Below, piece after piece: positions 1 through 7,222 of a DNA stretch of 64,000 nt (positions are counted from its first letter, which is position 1; each line of letters begins with the position of its first letter). Both the position numbers and the translations under genes were made by a program. Source of the stretch: Thioalkalivibrio halophilus (GTDB taxonomy: Bacteria; Pseudomonadota; Gammaproteobacteria; Ectothiorhodospirales; Ectothiorhodospiraceae); assembly GCF_001995255.1 (NCBI RefSeq), contig NZ_MUZR01000002.1, forward strand, positions 62,001 to 126,000. Reading direction: 5' to 3'. A model generated the notes under the pieces. The model did no database searches and was not told the DNA's origin. It worked only from the letters and a program-made list of their open reading frames with translations.

Positions 1-702
1 CCCCATCCCCGCCCGGTGCAGTTCGCGGACCTGGGCATCGGTCATCATCAGATCGTCCGGCAAGTCGGCGCCGATCCGTTTGGCCATGGCCTGCACCACG
101 GCCTGGTGTTCCTGACACGGCTGCCATTTGATCTCGCGGATGATCGAACGGAACGCCTCACGGCGACTGTTCGCATCCGATATCGAGTGCTGCCCCAGTC
201 CAAGGTCGCGCAAATCCAGGCGGCCCGCGGGCAGCCGCCGGATCGTCTCGAGCAGGGTGTCGTTGAACATGCGCCCGCCGTTAAGGTAGCCCGCGGCAAT
301 GAAGAACGTGGCGGTTACCCCGTGCCTTTGCAGTATGGGCAGTGCATTACGGCGGTTATCCGCATACCCGTCGTCGAAGGTGATCGCGGTCGCCCGCGGG
401 GGCAGCATCCCGGCATCCATGCGCTGCAGCGCCTCGGCCAGAGGCAGCACGTTGGTGTACCGGGCCAGCAGGCCCACCTGGCGGTCGAATTCGACACAAT
501 CGGGGTTGTCCGGCTTGAGGGCATCCGGTGTGTCCAGCACCTGGTGATAGAGCAGGATGGACAGCCGCTGGCCGGGCTGGACCCCGGCCCACACAAGCCG
601 GATGGCCGTAAGGACACCGCTCACCCCGAAACCCTTGCTTTGTTTCAAGCCGGACGGGGAGCCACGCTGCACTAACGCGGCCCGACCGGAAAACCGCTTC
701 AC
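1..702 (-). CDS. Polysaccharide deacetylase family protein (3' end outside window)
   Basis: The reading frame enters from a GTG at 700-702 that overlaps the stop codon of the upstream sulfotransferase gene, and runs off the left edge of the window, so the C-terminus is missing. The translation carries the NodB-type signature ITFDDGYADNRRN around residue 80, an ILLYHQV segment before it and HGVTATFFIAAGYLNGG after it; these are the metal-binding and core strands of carbohydrate esterase 4 enzymes. The family removes N-acetyl groups from polysaccharides. A version of this family is common in PEP-CTERM/exosortase loci, which fits the PEP-CTERM gene about 1.3 kb away. Translational overlap with the sulfotransferase suggests an exopolysaccharide-modification operon. 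Exact substrate is unknown. Confidence 0.85.
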   Translation of the reverse strand, partial: MKRFSGRAALVQRGSPSGLKQSKGFGVSGVLTAIRLVWAGVQPGQRLSILLYHQVLDTPDALKPDNPDCVEFDRQVGLLARYTNVLPLAEALQRMDAGMLPPRATAITFDDGYADNRRNALPILQRHGVTATFFIAAGYLNGGRMFNDTLLETIRRLPAGRLDLRDLGLGQHSISDANSRREAFRSIIREIKWQPCQEHQAVVQAMAKRIGADLPDDLMMTDAQVRELHRAGMG

Positions 703-1670
703 GCCTGCCACAGCTTCTCCCCTATCATCGACCGTTCCACCACCTCATGAATCCGGTCGATCTGCCCGGTGGTCAGTTCTTTACGCCACTTGCCAATCTC
801 TGTCCGGGGCGCACGCTGTACGCCGAAGTAACCCGATTGGCTGGCGCCGGTGCGCAACGACTCAATGAACCGGTCCGTCTGCTCGCTCCAGTCCAGTCCG
901 ACGTGGGCAAAAACCTTCCTGGTCTCCTCCTCGGTCGACCGGGACAGCGCATCGTGCGTCACACACAAATAAGCGTCGTGCCCCTCGAGCGATCGATAAA
1001 CGGCTTCGTTGACGGCCATCCATTCAAAGGCCATCTGCTTTTCAATCGGCCAGGCCTTGACTTCCTCGCGCTTCCATTTCCAGCCATCCGCATAACCCGA
1101 ATCAAAAAGGGCGTCGATATAGACTTCCGTACCCATCAGCCCCAGTTCGACCCCGCGCATTCTGGATGCGACCACCCCGGCCGGGTGCCGGATCAAGTGG
1201 ACGAGCCGAATACCGGGTAATGCATCCACGAACAATGGCGCCCGCGCGACGGAATTGACACTTTTGATTACGGTGACCACATCGCCTCGCGAGGCATTGC
1301 CGATCATGTCCCATACGACATCCCGTTTTCGCGCACCCCCCAGTTTCGCGAGCGTGCGTGCTGCGGCTACGTTCAGGCGGTAAGCCACCTCTCGCGGCCC
1401 GGAGCGATACGACTTGCGGAATCGGGGTTCCTTGCCAGTCACCTTTGGCGCCCGCACCTGAGCAAGGTCACGGAGATACTCTCCGGCCTGGCGAGAAAAT
1501 TTTTCCCGCGCCCCGGGAGGTGGAAGGAACGGCAGGGAGGTATCGACCCGTGCCCAGTCCGGTTCATGGCGATAGAGGACCCGCGTATGGCTGTCCAGAA
1601 GCTTGGCCAGGAAGGTCGTTCCGGAACGACCGCTGCCTACGATCAGGACTGGATCAGTCTGTTGGTCCAT
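699..1670 (-). CDS. Sulfotransferase family protein
   Basis: The 323-residue product begins MDQQTDPVLIVGSGRSGTTF; the GSGRSGTTF loop is the 5'-phosphosulfate-binding P-loop of PAPS-dependent sulfotransferases. A second conserved stretch, LVHLIRHPAGVVASRM around residue 165, corresponds to the 3'-phosphate-binding region. The start at 1670 is preferred because it places the P-loop near the N-terminus as in the family; the frame is open for 24 more codons upstream but these look non-coding. It overlaps the following polysaccharide deacetylase gene by 4 bases. Likely role, by inference, is sulfation of an exopolysaccharide or related glycan acceptor; the acceptor cannot be read from the sequence. 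Confidence 0.88.
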   Translation of the reverse strand: MDQQTDPVLIVGSGRSGTTFLAKLLDSHTRVLYRHEPDWARVDTSLPFLPPPGAREKFSRQAGEYLRDLAQVRAPKVTGKEPRFRKSYRSGPREVAYRLNVAAARTLAKLGGARKRDVVWDMIGNASRGDVVTVIKSVNSVARAPLFVDALPGIRLVHLIRHPAGVVASRMRGVELGLMGTEVYIDALFDSGYADGWKWKREEVKAWPIEKQMAFEWMAVNEAVYRSLEGHDAYLCVTHDALSRSTEEETRKVFAHVGLDWSEQTDRFIESLRTGASQSGYFGVQRAPRTEIGKWRKELTTGQIDRIHEVVERSMIGEKLWQA

Positions 1671-1803
1671 ATCGGATCCCCGGAGATTGCAGATGGCTCG
1701 ACACGAACGCCTTGGTGGCTCTACCGGCAAGCGATGCAACACTGGCCGCGTGAAGAAGCGCCACAGCCGTCAGGGATCAGACTGAACCACCGTATTGGCG
1801 GCG

Positions 1804-1823
1804 TATGTGCGTTACGACACATA
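1804..1823. promoter_or_regulatory. Imperfect palindrome upstream of the PEP-CTERM gene, possible activator site
   Basis: TATGTG and CACATA face each other with an 8-base spacer, about 105 bases upstream of the sigma-54-like promoter. Sigma-54 promoters need an upstream enhancer-bound activator, so position and symmetry fit, but there is no independent evidence that a protein binds here. Nothing else was recognised in the 1671-2011 gap besides this and the promoter. Confidence 0.25.
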
Positions 1824-1929
1824 GGGAAACCGGAGTCCGGATGTCCCAATGTCCGAAGCCTTTACGTGCCCCCCGAACCCGAACCAGAACGCAAACCATT
1901 TATTCCTCAAAAACCGCTAGATACATATA

Positions 1930-1945
1930 TGGCCTGCGCTTTGCT
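1930..1945 (+). promoter_or_regulatory. Sigma-54 (-24/-12) promoter for the PEP-CTERM gene
   Basis: The sequence TGGCCTGCGCTTTGCT matches the consensus TGGCACGNNNNTTGCW at every position except two, with the invariant GG and GC at the required spacing. It predicts transcription starting near 1957, about 55 bases before the ATG at 2012. PEP-CTERM genes in several Proteobacteria are known to be RpoN-dependent through PrsK/PrsR, which makes this a sensible assignment. Confidence 0.75.
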
Positions 1946-2011
1946 AGGCATCAGGGCAGAGTCCGGGAGACCTCGGGCTCGCACACGTTCTACCTACACG
2001 AGGAACAGGAC

Positions 2012-2824
2012 ATGAAGACGAAAACGACGGCACTGAGTCTGGCGGTGTTGGCAGCGGTGGGCCTTGCGTCCTCGCACGCCAGCGCAGCACTTGTGGAGAC
2101 CTGGGACTTTGACGTTGATCTGGTGTGGCTCACGGACGGAGCAGAAGCCCCGACCTTCAACCCCGGCACCGGAACCCAGGAAGTCACTTCCGAACGGCTG
2201 AGCTGGGGCAGTAGCGAAGGAGACATTGACCCGGAAATCAATGACCAGCGGAGCGGGCTGCAAATCATCGATTCGCCCTCGTCGGGATCGGTCGATACCG
2301 GGGATGAAGTGGACACGGTTGGTGTCACGCATTTCAACAGTGCGATCGCCAGCGAGTTCGCAACGCTGGACACCGCAACACTGATGACCAACCTGATCCT
2401 GACACCGAGCGTACCGCCGGTGACCGTTGGAGAGCCCCTGGCTCCGCTCACGCTGGCGTTCAAAACGACGTTCACCGAAACACCCAACACCGAGCCTTGT
2501 GGCTTCGAGTCGGCGACTGTGTGCGACGACGTCTTCACCGTCCAGTTCGAAGCCCTCGATGACACGTTCACGCTGGAGGGTGTCACGTACAACACCATCG
2601 TGGTCGAAGAAGGGCTCGGGTTGCTGGATGACGATACCTGTGCCGCCGCAGACGCGCCCGCGGGCTGTTATGGTCTGACCACGCCGGAAGGCGAGTTCAC
2701 CACCCTGCAGTTCGGCTTCGGCATCGAGGCGGTAGAAGTACCCAACCCGGCCATGCTGGCATTGTTCGGTACCGGACTGCTGGCCCTGGGGGCGGTTGCC
2801 GGTCGTCGCCGGCGCGAAGACTGA
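2012..2824 (+). CDS. THxN-type PEP-CTERM secreted surface protein
   Basis: The 270-residue protein has an N-terminal signal peptide (MKTKTTALSLAVLAAVGLAS, then an SHASA cleavage region), an acidic beta-rich body, and a C-terminal sorting tail. The tail reads VPNPAMLALFGTGLLALG followed by AVAGRRRRED: a PEP-like triplet (PNP instead of PEP), a hydrophobic span and an Arg cluster. A VTHFNSAI motif in the middle matches the THxN subfamily of PEP-CTERM proteins. Two Cys pairs lie in the second half. The start is set by AGGA four bases upstream. The protein should be exported by Sec, cleaved by an exosortase (not in this window) and handed to the surface or exopolysaccharide. A strong terminator follows, so it is monocistronic. 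Specific function unknown. Confidence 0.85.
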   Translation: MKTKTTALSLAVLAAVGLASSHASAALVETWDFDVDLVWLTDGAEAPTFNPGTGTQEVTSERLSWGSSEGDIDPEINDQRSGLQIIDSPSSGSVDTGDEVDTVGVTHFNSAIASEFATLDTATLMTNLILTPSVPPVTVGEPLAPLTLAFKTTFTETPNTEPCGFESATVCDDVFTVQFEALDDTFTLEGVTYNTIVVEEGLGLLDDDTCAAADAPAGCYGLTTPEGEFTTLQFGFGIEAVEVPNPAMLALFGTGLLALGAVAGRRRRED

Positions 2825-2855
2825 AGTTCCGCACTCAGTCGATCCACTTCTCAAC

Positions 2856-2879
2856 GGGAGCCTCCGGGCTCCCTTTTTT
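2856..2879 (+). terminator. Rho-independent terminator of the PEP-CTERM gene
   Basis: A perfect 7-bp stem GGGAGCC/GGCTCCC with a TCCG loop is followed by six T residues, 32 bases after the stop codon. Confidence 0.9.
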
Positions 2880-2881
2880 CG

Positions 2882-3154
2882 TTAAGGAAACACTGATCAA
2901 TGTACACGCTCGCGCTCGAGTCGCTTTTGCGTGCGAACAAGGCGCGGCGACCGCCGTGCAGTCATTCTGCACAAGGGAGCCGCAACGCCGTGCGCGCACA
3001 AAAGCGGCCGAGTCCCTACGGGGTTGGGCCCCGGGTTCCCCGATCCGGCGTTGCGCCGCTTGCGGGTAGAACCACTACCCGCTGCACGACGCGCCTTGTC
3101 TCGGAAAACCCGGGGCACCAACGCGAGCGTGTACATTGATCAGTGTTTCCTTAA
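2882..3154. repeat. MITE-like palindromic element, copy 1
   Basis: This ~273-bp block is bounded by near-perfect inverted repeats of over 30 bp (outer sequence AAGGAAACACTGATCAATGT at each end, continuing into ACACGCTCGCG). The interior carries smaller hairpins, including GTGCAG-TCATT-CTGCAC and GCGGGTAG-AACCA-CTACCCGC (3062-3082). Most of the interior is shared with 39172-39440. Open frames on both strands start in the terminal repeats and look fortuitous. No transposase lies inside. The block fills most of the gap between the PEP-CTERM terminator and the gene at 3259; the remaining ~100 bases hold nothing recognisable. Confidence 0.85.
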
Positions 3155-3258
3155 GGAAGCCCGTAAAGCCCGCCCTCCGCGTGTCTTGTGCGAGACTGGG
3201 AATGATTCGATTACAAGACCCATCCGGGGCTTTCCCTTGCCCCTCAGGCGGAAGACTG

Positions 3259-4434
3259 ATGCAAGACTGGAACCTGTCGCCTCTCTCCATTGCCGCCGCG
3301 CGGGACGCCTGGCGCAAGCTCGAGGCGTACGCGCCCCGCACGCCATTCCTCTCGCATGCCTGGTTCGACGCACTGGTGTCGGTGGCGGGTGAACGGGCGG
3401 GGCTTGCCTGTTACCGGATCGAAGCCGGCGCGGGCATGCGGGCGTTTGGTTGCATCGGCCGGCGGCGCGTGCGCCGCGCACAGGTCATCCCCAGCCGGAC
3501 CCTGTTCCTGAATCAGACGGGTGACCCCGAGCTGGATCGCCTGACGCTTGAGCACAACGGACTGGCCGGCTCCGAGGAGACCGAACCAATGGCCCTGCAT
3601 GCCCTGCTGACGGAATTGCTGGAGAACGATGCAGGCTGGGATGAACTGTCGCTCGGGTGGCTTTCCGCGGAGCGCTGGCAGGCGCTGGCCCCCGCCCTCG
3701 CCGACCTGCCCCTGCACGTCAACGTGATCGACCGCAAACCCTGCTACTACGTTGCTCTGGACGGCATACGGGGGCTGGACGATTACCTGGCCGGCCTGAG
3801 CCGCAATACGCGCTATCAGATCCGGCGAGCGATCCGGGGATACGGGAATGGGGGCAGCGTCCGGCTGGAACAGGCGAAGGACCCCGAACAGGCGGCCACC
3901 TGGTTTCGGGCGCTGGTGAGCTGGCACCAGGCGAACTGGAATGCGCGCGGCCGAACCGGTGCGTTCGCCGGCGATTTCATGCAGCGCTTCCACGAGCACC
4001 TGGTGGTCCACGAGACCGTCTCGGGCGCCGCCCGGGTACTGCGGATTTCGGGGCCGGAAGAGCCACTCGGGTATCTCTACAACCTGCACGCGGGCGATTA
4101 CGTCTGCAATTATCAGAGCGGCTTTCGCTACAGCGAAGACCCGAAGCTGAAGCCGGGACTGGTCGGCCATGCCCTCGCGATCGGCCGCGCGGCCACGGAT
4201 GGCTGCGGGCGCTATGATTTCCTGATGGGTGACAGCCAGTACAAGCGCAGCCTCGCCAATGGCGTGACCGAGATGCTTCAGATCCGGTTACAACGGCCAC
4301 GCCTGCGATTCCGTCTGGAGCGCGCCTTGCACGCGTGGGCCAGGGCCGGCACGGATCCGGATGCGGGTCACGCGGCGCCCGGTCGACACGGCGAAAAACC
4401 GGTCAGGATGAACGGTCAGGGGGATGCAGGGTGA
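3259..4434 (+). CDS. GNAT/FemAB-like acyltransferase (CelD/BcsL, PF13480 type)
   Basis: The 391-residue protein shows the layout of the acetyltransferase-6 (CelD/BcsL/FemAB-like) family: an N-terminal WFDALVSVAGE region, a central YLAGLSRNTRYQIRRAIRGY helix near residue 175, then GYLYNLHAGDYVCNYQSGF and KLKPGLVGHALAIGRA toward the C-terminus. Such enzymes transfer acyl or aminoacyl groups and many sit in exopolysaccharide or PEP-CTERM loci. The ATG at 3259 is preceded by GGCGGAAG. The last 32 bases overlap, convergently, the end of the gene on the other strand. Membrane segments are absent, so it should be cytoplasmic. The acceptor is unknown. Confidence 0.8.
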   Translation: MQDWNLSPLSIAAARDAWRKLEAYAPRTPFLSHAWFDALVSVAGERAGLACYRIEAGAGMRAFGCIGRRRVRRAQVIPSRTLFLNQTGDPELDRLTLEHNGLAGSEETEPMALHALLTELLENDAGWDELSLGWLSAERWQALAPALADLPLHVNVIDRKPCYYVALDGIRGLDDYLAGLSRNTRYQIRRAIRGYGNGGSVRLEQAKDPEQAATWFRALVSWHQANWNARGRTGAFAGDFMQRFHEHLVVHETVSGAARVLRISGPEEPLGYLYNLHAGDYVCNYQSGFRYSEDPKLKPGLVGHALAIGRAATDGCGRYDFLMGDSQYKRSLANGVTEMLQIRLQRPRLRFRLERALHAWARAGTDPDAGHAAPGRHGEKPVRMNGQGDAG

Positions 4435-5155
4435 TCGCCGGTGCGGGCCCGCGGGGTCGACTCAGGGCGAGGAAAGGGCGCCGGCCGGTGAACAGGAGTT
4501 CGGCATGACCCAGTTGCAGAAAGTAGAGGCTGCCGATGCGCCGGGCGCCCAGCCGCTGATGGGCCCGCAGGGAGCTGCCGTTGAAAGCGGAGATACGGCT
4601 CAGGCTCCATTCGATCCCGCGTTCCTGCAGGGCGCGGTCGGCCGCCCGCCAGAGTTCGGCGAACACCAGGCCGCCCCGGGCCTCCGGAAAGACATACACA
4701 TCCACGTCCAGGGCGCAGGGAGGAGCGGGTGGCGGCTGCAACACACAGCGATGCTCGTCTTCCTGATAGGGCCCGAACAGCAGCCAGATAAACCCCCGCA
4801 TGGCCCCGCCCTCCCGCGGGAATACCCCAAGGCAGATACCGCCGGCGGTCTGGCGGTAACGGATCTGTTCCGCAGAACGCGGGAGTGCCTGCAGGGCCTC
4901 GGCGTCCCGGGTGATCTCGCGCACGTCGAACCGGGCCCGCTGGTTGCCGAAGCGCCCCGGCTGGCCGACGGGCTGGGCGATGAGGTAATAGCGGGCGACT
5001 CCCAGGCGCTGGTTCAGCCGGCGCAGGCCACCGTTCAGCGCCAGCAGCAGCGCATTGGTCAGGCCCAGCTCGCGGCGGCGGTCAAGAAAGCGGTGCAGGA
5101 TATTGGTCAAGGTGCCCCGGACGGCTGTGGAAAGCGGGGAAGCGGAAGTGCGCAC
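4403..5155 (-). CDS. GNAT-like N-acyltransferase
   Basis: The 250-residue product resembles single-domain GNAT enzymes. The segment RGGLVFAELWRAADRALQE is followed by ISAFNGSSLRAHQRLGARRI, the typical motif in which a new residue, Ser and His precede a final Arg/Gly loop. An N-terminal ~55 residue stretch rich in Leu and Arg precedes the catalytic fold. The gene converges on the PF13480-type acyltransferase and overlaps its end by 32 bases. Its setting beside exopolysaccharide-modifying genes suggests a role in envelope or surface glycan acylation, but that is inference. A link to PEP-CTERM-associated acyltransferases is possible but not demonstrable by eye. Confidence 0.65.
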   Translation of the reverse strand: MRTSASPLSTAVRGTLTNILHRFLDRRRELGLTNALLLALNGGLRRLNQRLGVARYYLIAQPVGQPGRFGNQRARFDVREITRDAEALQALPRSAEQIRYRQTAGGICLGVFPREGGAMRGFIWLLFGPYQEDEHRCVLQPPPAPPCALDVDVYVFPEARGGLVFAELWRAADRALQERGIEWSLSRISAFNGSSLRAHQRLGARRIGSLYFLQLGHAELLFTGRRPFLALSRPRGPAPAITLHPPDRSS

Positions 5156-5294
5156 GCATCCATGAACTGACGTTTCATCTGAAGACTAGTGGGGGACCCG
5201 GAGAGCAGGCAAGCGAATCCGGGCATCAGGGACAACATTGACACCATCGCGGCGCCAACGCGCGACTCGATGACAGCGCCTTTACGGAGGCCAC

Positions 5295-6029
5295 ATGCAG
5301 GATGGGGATTTCGAAAAACGCTGGCGCCGGCGCTTTACCGAACGAGGCAGCCAGTACGACGACGATGCGGCCATTGCAGGCTGGACCTCCACGGGCCTGG
5401 CAAGCCGCGTGCGCCAGTTCGAGCAACTGTGGCACCGGGCGCAGCCGGTGGGCGAGATCTGGCTGGACATCGGCTGCGGTGCCGGTACTTACACGCGCAT
5501 GCTGCGTGCCGAGGGCCGACGCCCGATCGGGCTCGATTACTCGGCACCGTCGGTGCAGAAGGCACGGGATCGAAGTCCTGCGGAGATCCCGTGGCTGGCG
5601 GCGGACGTGCACCACCTGCCCCTGCCGGAAGGAAGCGCCGACGGCATCCTGTGCTTTGGCGTGATGCAGGCGCTCGCGGCGCCGGGACCCGCATTGAACG
5701 ACATGGCACGCGTACTGCGACCGGGCGGCGAACTTTGGGTGGATGCGCTGAATGCAGGTTGCCTGCCGACCCGGGTAAGCGAGCACCGCCGCAGGCGCGC
5801 GGGCCGGGCCCCGCATCTGCGCTATGACAGCCACACAGACCTGGAGCAGGCCGCGCGCGAAGCGGGGCTGGAAGTACTGGCGCTGTACTGGCTGCCGCTG
5901 GCACCCGGGCGCCTGGCGGGCATGCAGAAGGTGCTGGAAAGCCGGCCCATGCGCGGCCTGCTGCAGGCCCTGCCCCCGCTGGCCGCCGGCCTGAGCCACT
6001 CGTTCATCCTTCGCGCGCGCCGTGTGTAA
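5295..6029 (+). CDS. Class I SAM-dependent methyltransferase
   Basis: The 244-residue protein has the SAM-binding motif WLDIGCGAGTYTRML near residue 55, an acidic strand end PIGLDYSAPSV, then a DVHHLPLPEGSADG motif and VLRPGGELWVDAL. This is the standard methyltransf_11/25 order. A GGAGG-like sequence (ACGGAGGCCAC) sits just before the ATG. It is flanked by a divergent gene upstream and its own terminator downstream, so it appears to be transcribed alone. The methyl acceptor cannot be inferred; small-molecule or glycan/quinone-type acceptors are all possible. Confidence 0.85.
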   Translation: MQDGDFEKRWRRRFTERGSQYDDDAAIAGWTSTGLASRVRQFEQLWHRAQPVGEIWLDIGCGAGTYTRMLRAEGRRPIGLDYSAPSVQKARDRSPAEIPWLAADVHHLPLPEGSADGILCFGVMQALAAPGPALNDMARVLRPGGELWVDALNAGCLPTRVSEHRRRRAGRAPHLRYDSHTDLEQAAREAGLEVLALYWLPLAPGRLAGMQKVLESRPMRGLLQALPPLAAGLSHSFILRARRV

Positions 6030-6050
6030 GGCCGGTTTCCCGGCCTTTCT
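6028..6050 (+). terminator. Terminator after the methyltransferase gene
   Basis: The 8-bp stem AAGGCCGG/CCGGCCTT with a TTTC loop starts inside the stop codon and is followed by a short T/C run. Confidence 0.75.
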
Positions 6051-6110
6051 CCTGACGGATGCCGGGCGGATTTACCAAAGGCAACATCCCCCTGTTGAAA
6101 AAGATGCTCC

Positions 6111-6120
6111 TGTTGCAACA
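6111..6120. promoter_or_regulatory. TGTTGCAACA palindrome, possible enhancer site
   Basis: This perfect 10-bp palindrome lies about 145 bases upstream of the sigma-54-like promoter. Related TGTTG halves occur at 6092-6096, and there is an inverted TGTTGTCA/TGACACAACA pair further along. They are candidates for a sigma-54 activator. The ~445-base gap (6030-6475) otherwise contains only the promoter and a leader region that is richer in A/T than its neighbours. Confidence 0.25.
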
Positions 6121-6265
6121 CGATGGACGAAACGGTCCTTGCGCATGCTTGCGGCCCCGTCGTGTTGTCATATTCTTTTACACTTTTGCGAACCGGGGCT
6201 GACACAACATCCTGGCGCGCCGAAATAACCCCCTGAGAACCTGCACTTAAGCAATTCCGCATCGA

Positions 6266-6281
6266 TGGTCCCGATTTTGCT
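6266..6281 (+). promoter_or_regulatory. Sigma-54 (-24/-12) promoter for the HPr-rel-A-like operon
   Basis: TGGTCCCGATTTTGCT has the invariant GG and GC dinucleotides at correct spacing and a full TTTTGCT -12 block; three less conserved positions of the -24 block differ. Predicted start is near 6293, giving a ~180-base leader before the ATG at 6476. Confidence 0.6.
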
Positions 6282-6475
6282 TTGTTTTCTTTCAGAACCT
6301 TTTGCCTTCCGCGCATTGACTTGCTCAAGAGTAATAACCGATATTTGTCATTAGAGGCTGGCCAGCCGCGCGCCAGGATAAAAGGAAAGACCTTGCTGGA
6401 AAATTGGCCGCGAGACCGCGTGGTACAAGGCGTCCTCGATACCGCGACGCCGGACGCCAGCCCCGGAGGAAAATG

Positions 6476-7222
6476 ATGAACACAAGACCAAACCGCCCCC
6501 CGGGCCCCGAACATGAAACCGAGCAGCTGGGAACGCGCGGGCGTACACGACGGCGGCTGGGCAAGGCCGCGCTGGGAACCGCGCCGGTTCTGATGACCCT
6601 CCACTCCGCGCCACTCAAGGCGGCGGGGGCGAACTGCATGGCTTCGGGCTGGGTTTCCGGCAACACATCAAAACACGATGAGCCCGAGGAGTGCGGCGGA
6701 CGGACGCCCGGGTACTGGAGCGGTTCGGCCAACGCCGGCGACCTGAACCCGAGCAGTGCATCTTTCCAGAACCATCCGGGCTGGCACCAGGCGGTGGAAG
6801 AGGGAGAAGCGTTCGTTTCCGAATACGGCTTTCCGGGGATTGGCAACAACTACCGGGAATATGCCGTTGAAGACACCGGCGGCGACAGCGAACCGGGCCA
6901 CTCGGCCAACCCGGATGTGCCGGATGGCTCGTCCCACGGCGAGATACCTCTCACGGCTCTGGGGGCCGTTGCCGCTTCAGTGGAAGTACTCGGGCTCGTC
7001 GGCCTCCCGCACGAGCGCCAGATCATCCGCTTCGGCATGGCAGCCCTGCTGAATGCACGCTACATCTCCGGATATCCGCTGTCGGAGCAACAGGTGCGGG
7101 ATATCGTGACCGACACACTGAATGACGGCTATTACGTCGCCGACAGCGGGGATCGCCTGGAGCCGGAACAGGTCAAGGCGTTCCTCGAAAACACCATGAA
7201 CGTGCCAACCTGGGGCCCTTGA
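6476..7222 (+). CDS. Exported CGGRTPGYW-motif protein, first gene of the HPr-rel-A-like operon
   Basis: I do not recognise a named family. The ~248-residue product has a twin-arginine-like leader (TRRRLGKAALGTAPVLMTLH, ending near SAPLKAAG), which predicts export. The body contains an ECGGRTPGYWSGSANAG motif near residue 75, a SFQNHPGWHQAV segment and an acidic stretch, then a helical half with GLPHERQIIRFGMAALLNARYISGYPL. TPGYW-type motifs occur in some secreted proteins from exosortase-bearing bacteria. GGAGGA sits five bases before the chosen ATG at 6476; an in-frame ATG at 6473 is possible. Its stop overlaps the PqqD-like gene. Position as the lead gene suggests it is the substrate or effector handled by the three downstream proteins (inference). 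Confidence 0.7.
   Translation: MNTRPNRPPGPEHETEQLGTRGRTRRRLGKAALGTAPVLMTLHSAPLKAAGANCMASGWVSGNTSKHDEPEECGGRTPGYWSGSANAGDLNPSSASFQNHPGWHQAVEEGEAFVSEYGFPGIGNNYREYAVEDTGGDSEPGHSANPDVPDGSSHGEIPLTALGAVAASVEVLGLVGLPHERQIIRFGMAALLNARYISGYPLSEQQVRDIVTDTLNDGYYVADSGDRLEPEQVKAFLENTMNVPTWGP

Noticed and set aside
2897-3139. Mirror-image open frames on both strands (each starting MYTLAL)
   Set aside because: They start in the terminal inverted repeats of the MITE-like element and reflect its palindromic symmetry; no domain or codon evidence supports a gene.
3225-3240. GG-N10-GC spacing resembling a third sigma-54 site before the gene at 3259
   Set aside because: The -24 block is poor (GGGGCTTT) and the predicted start would fall only ~7 bases before the ATG, leaving no room for the ribosome binding site.
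6282-6476. Small plus-strand frame in the leader of the HPr-rel-A-like operon
   Set aside because: It would start at TTG just after the promoter, has no ribosome binding site or recognisable motif, and overlaps the start of the real gene.
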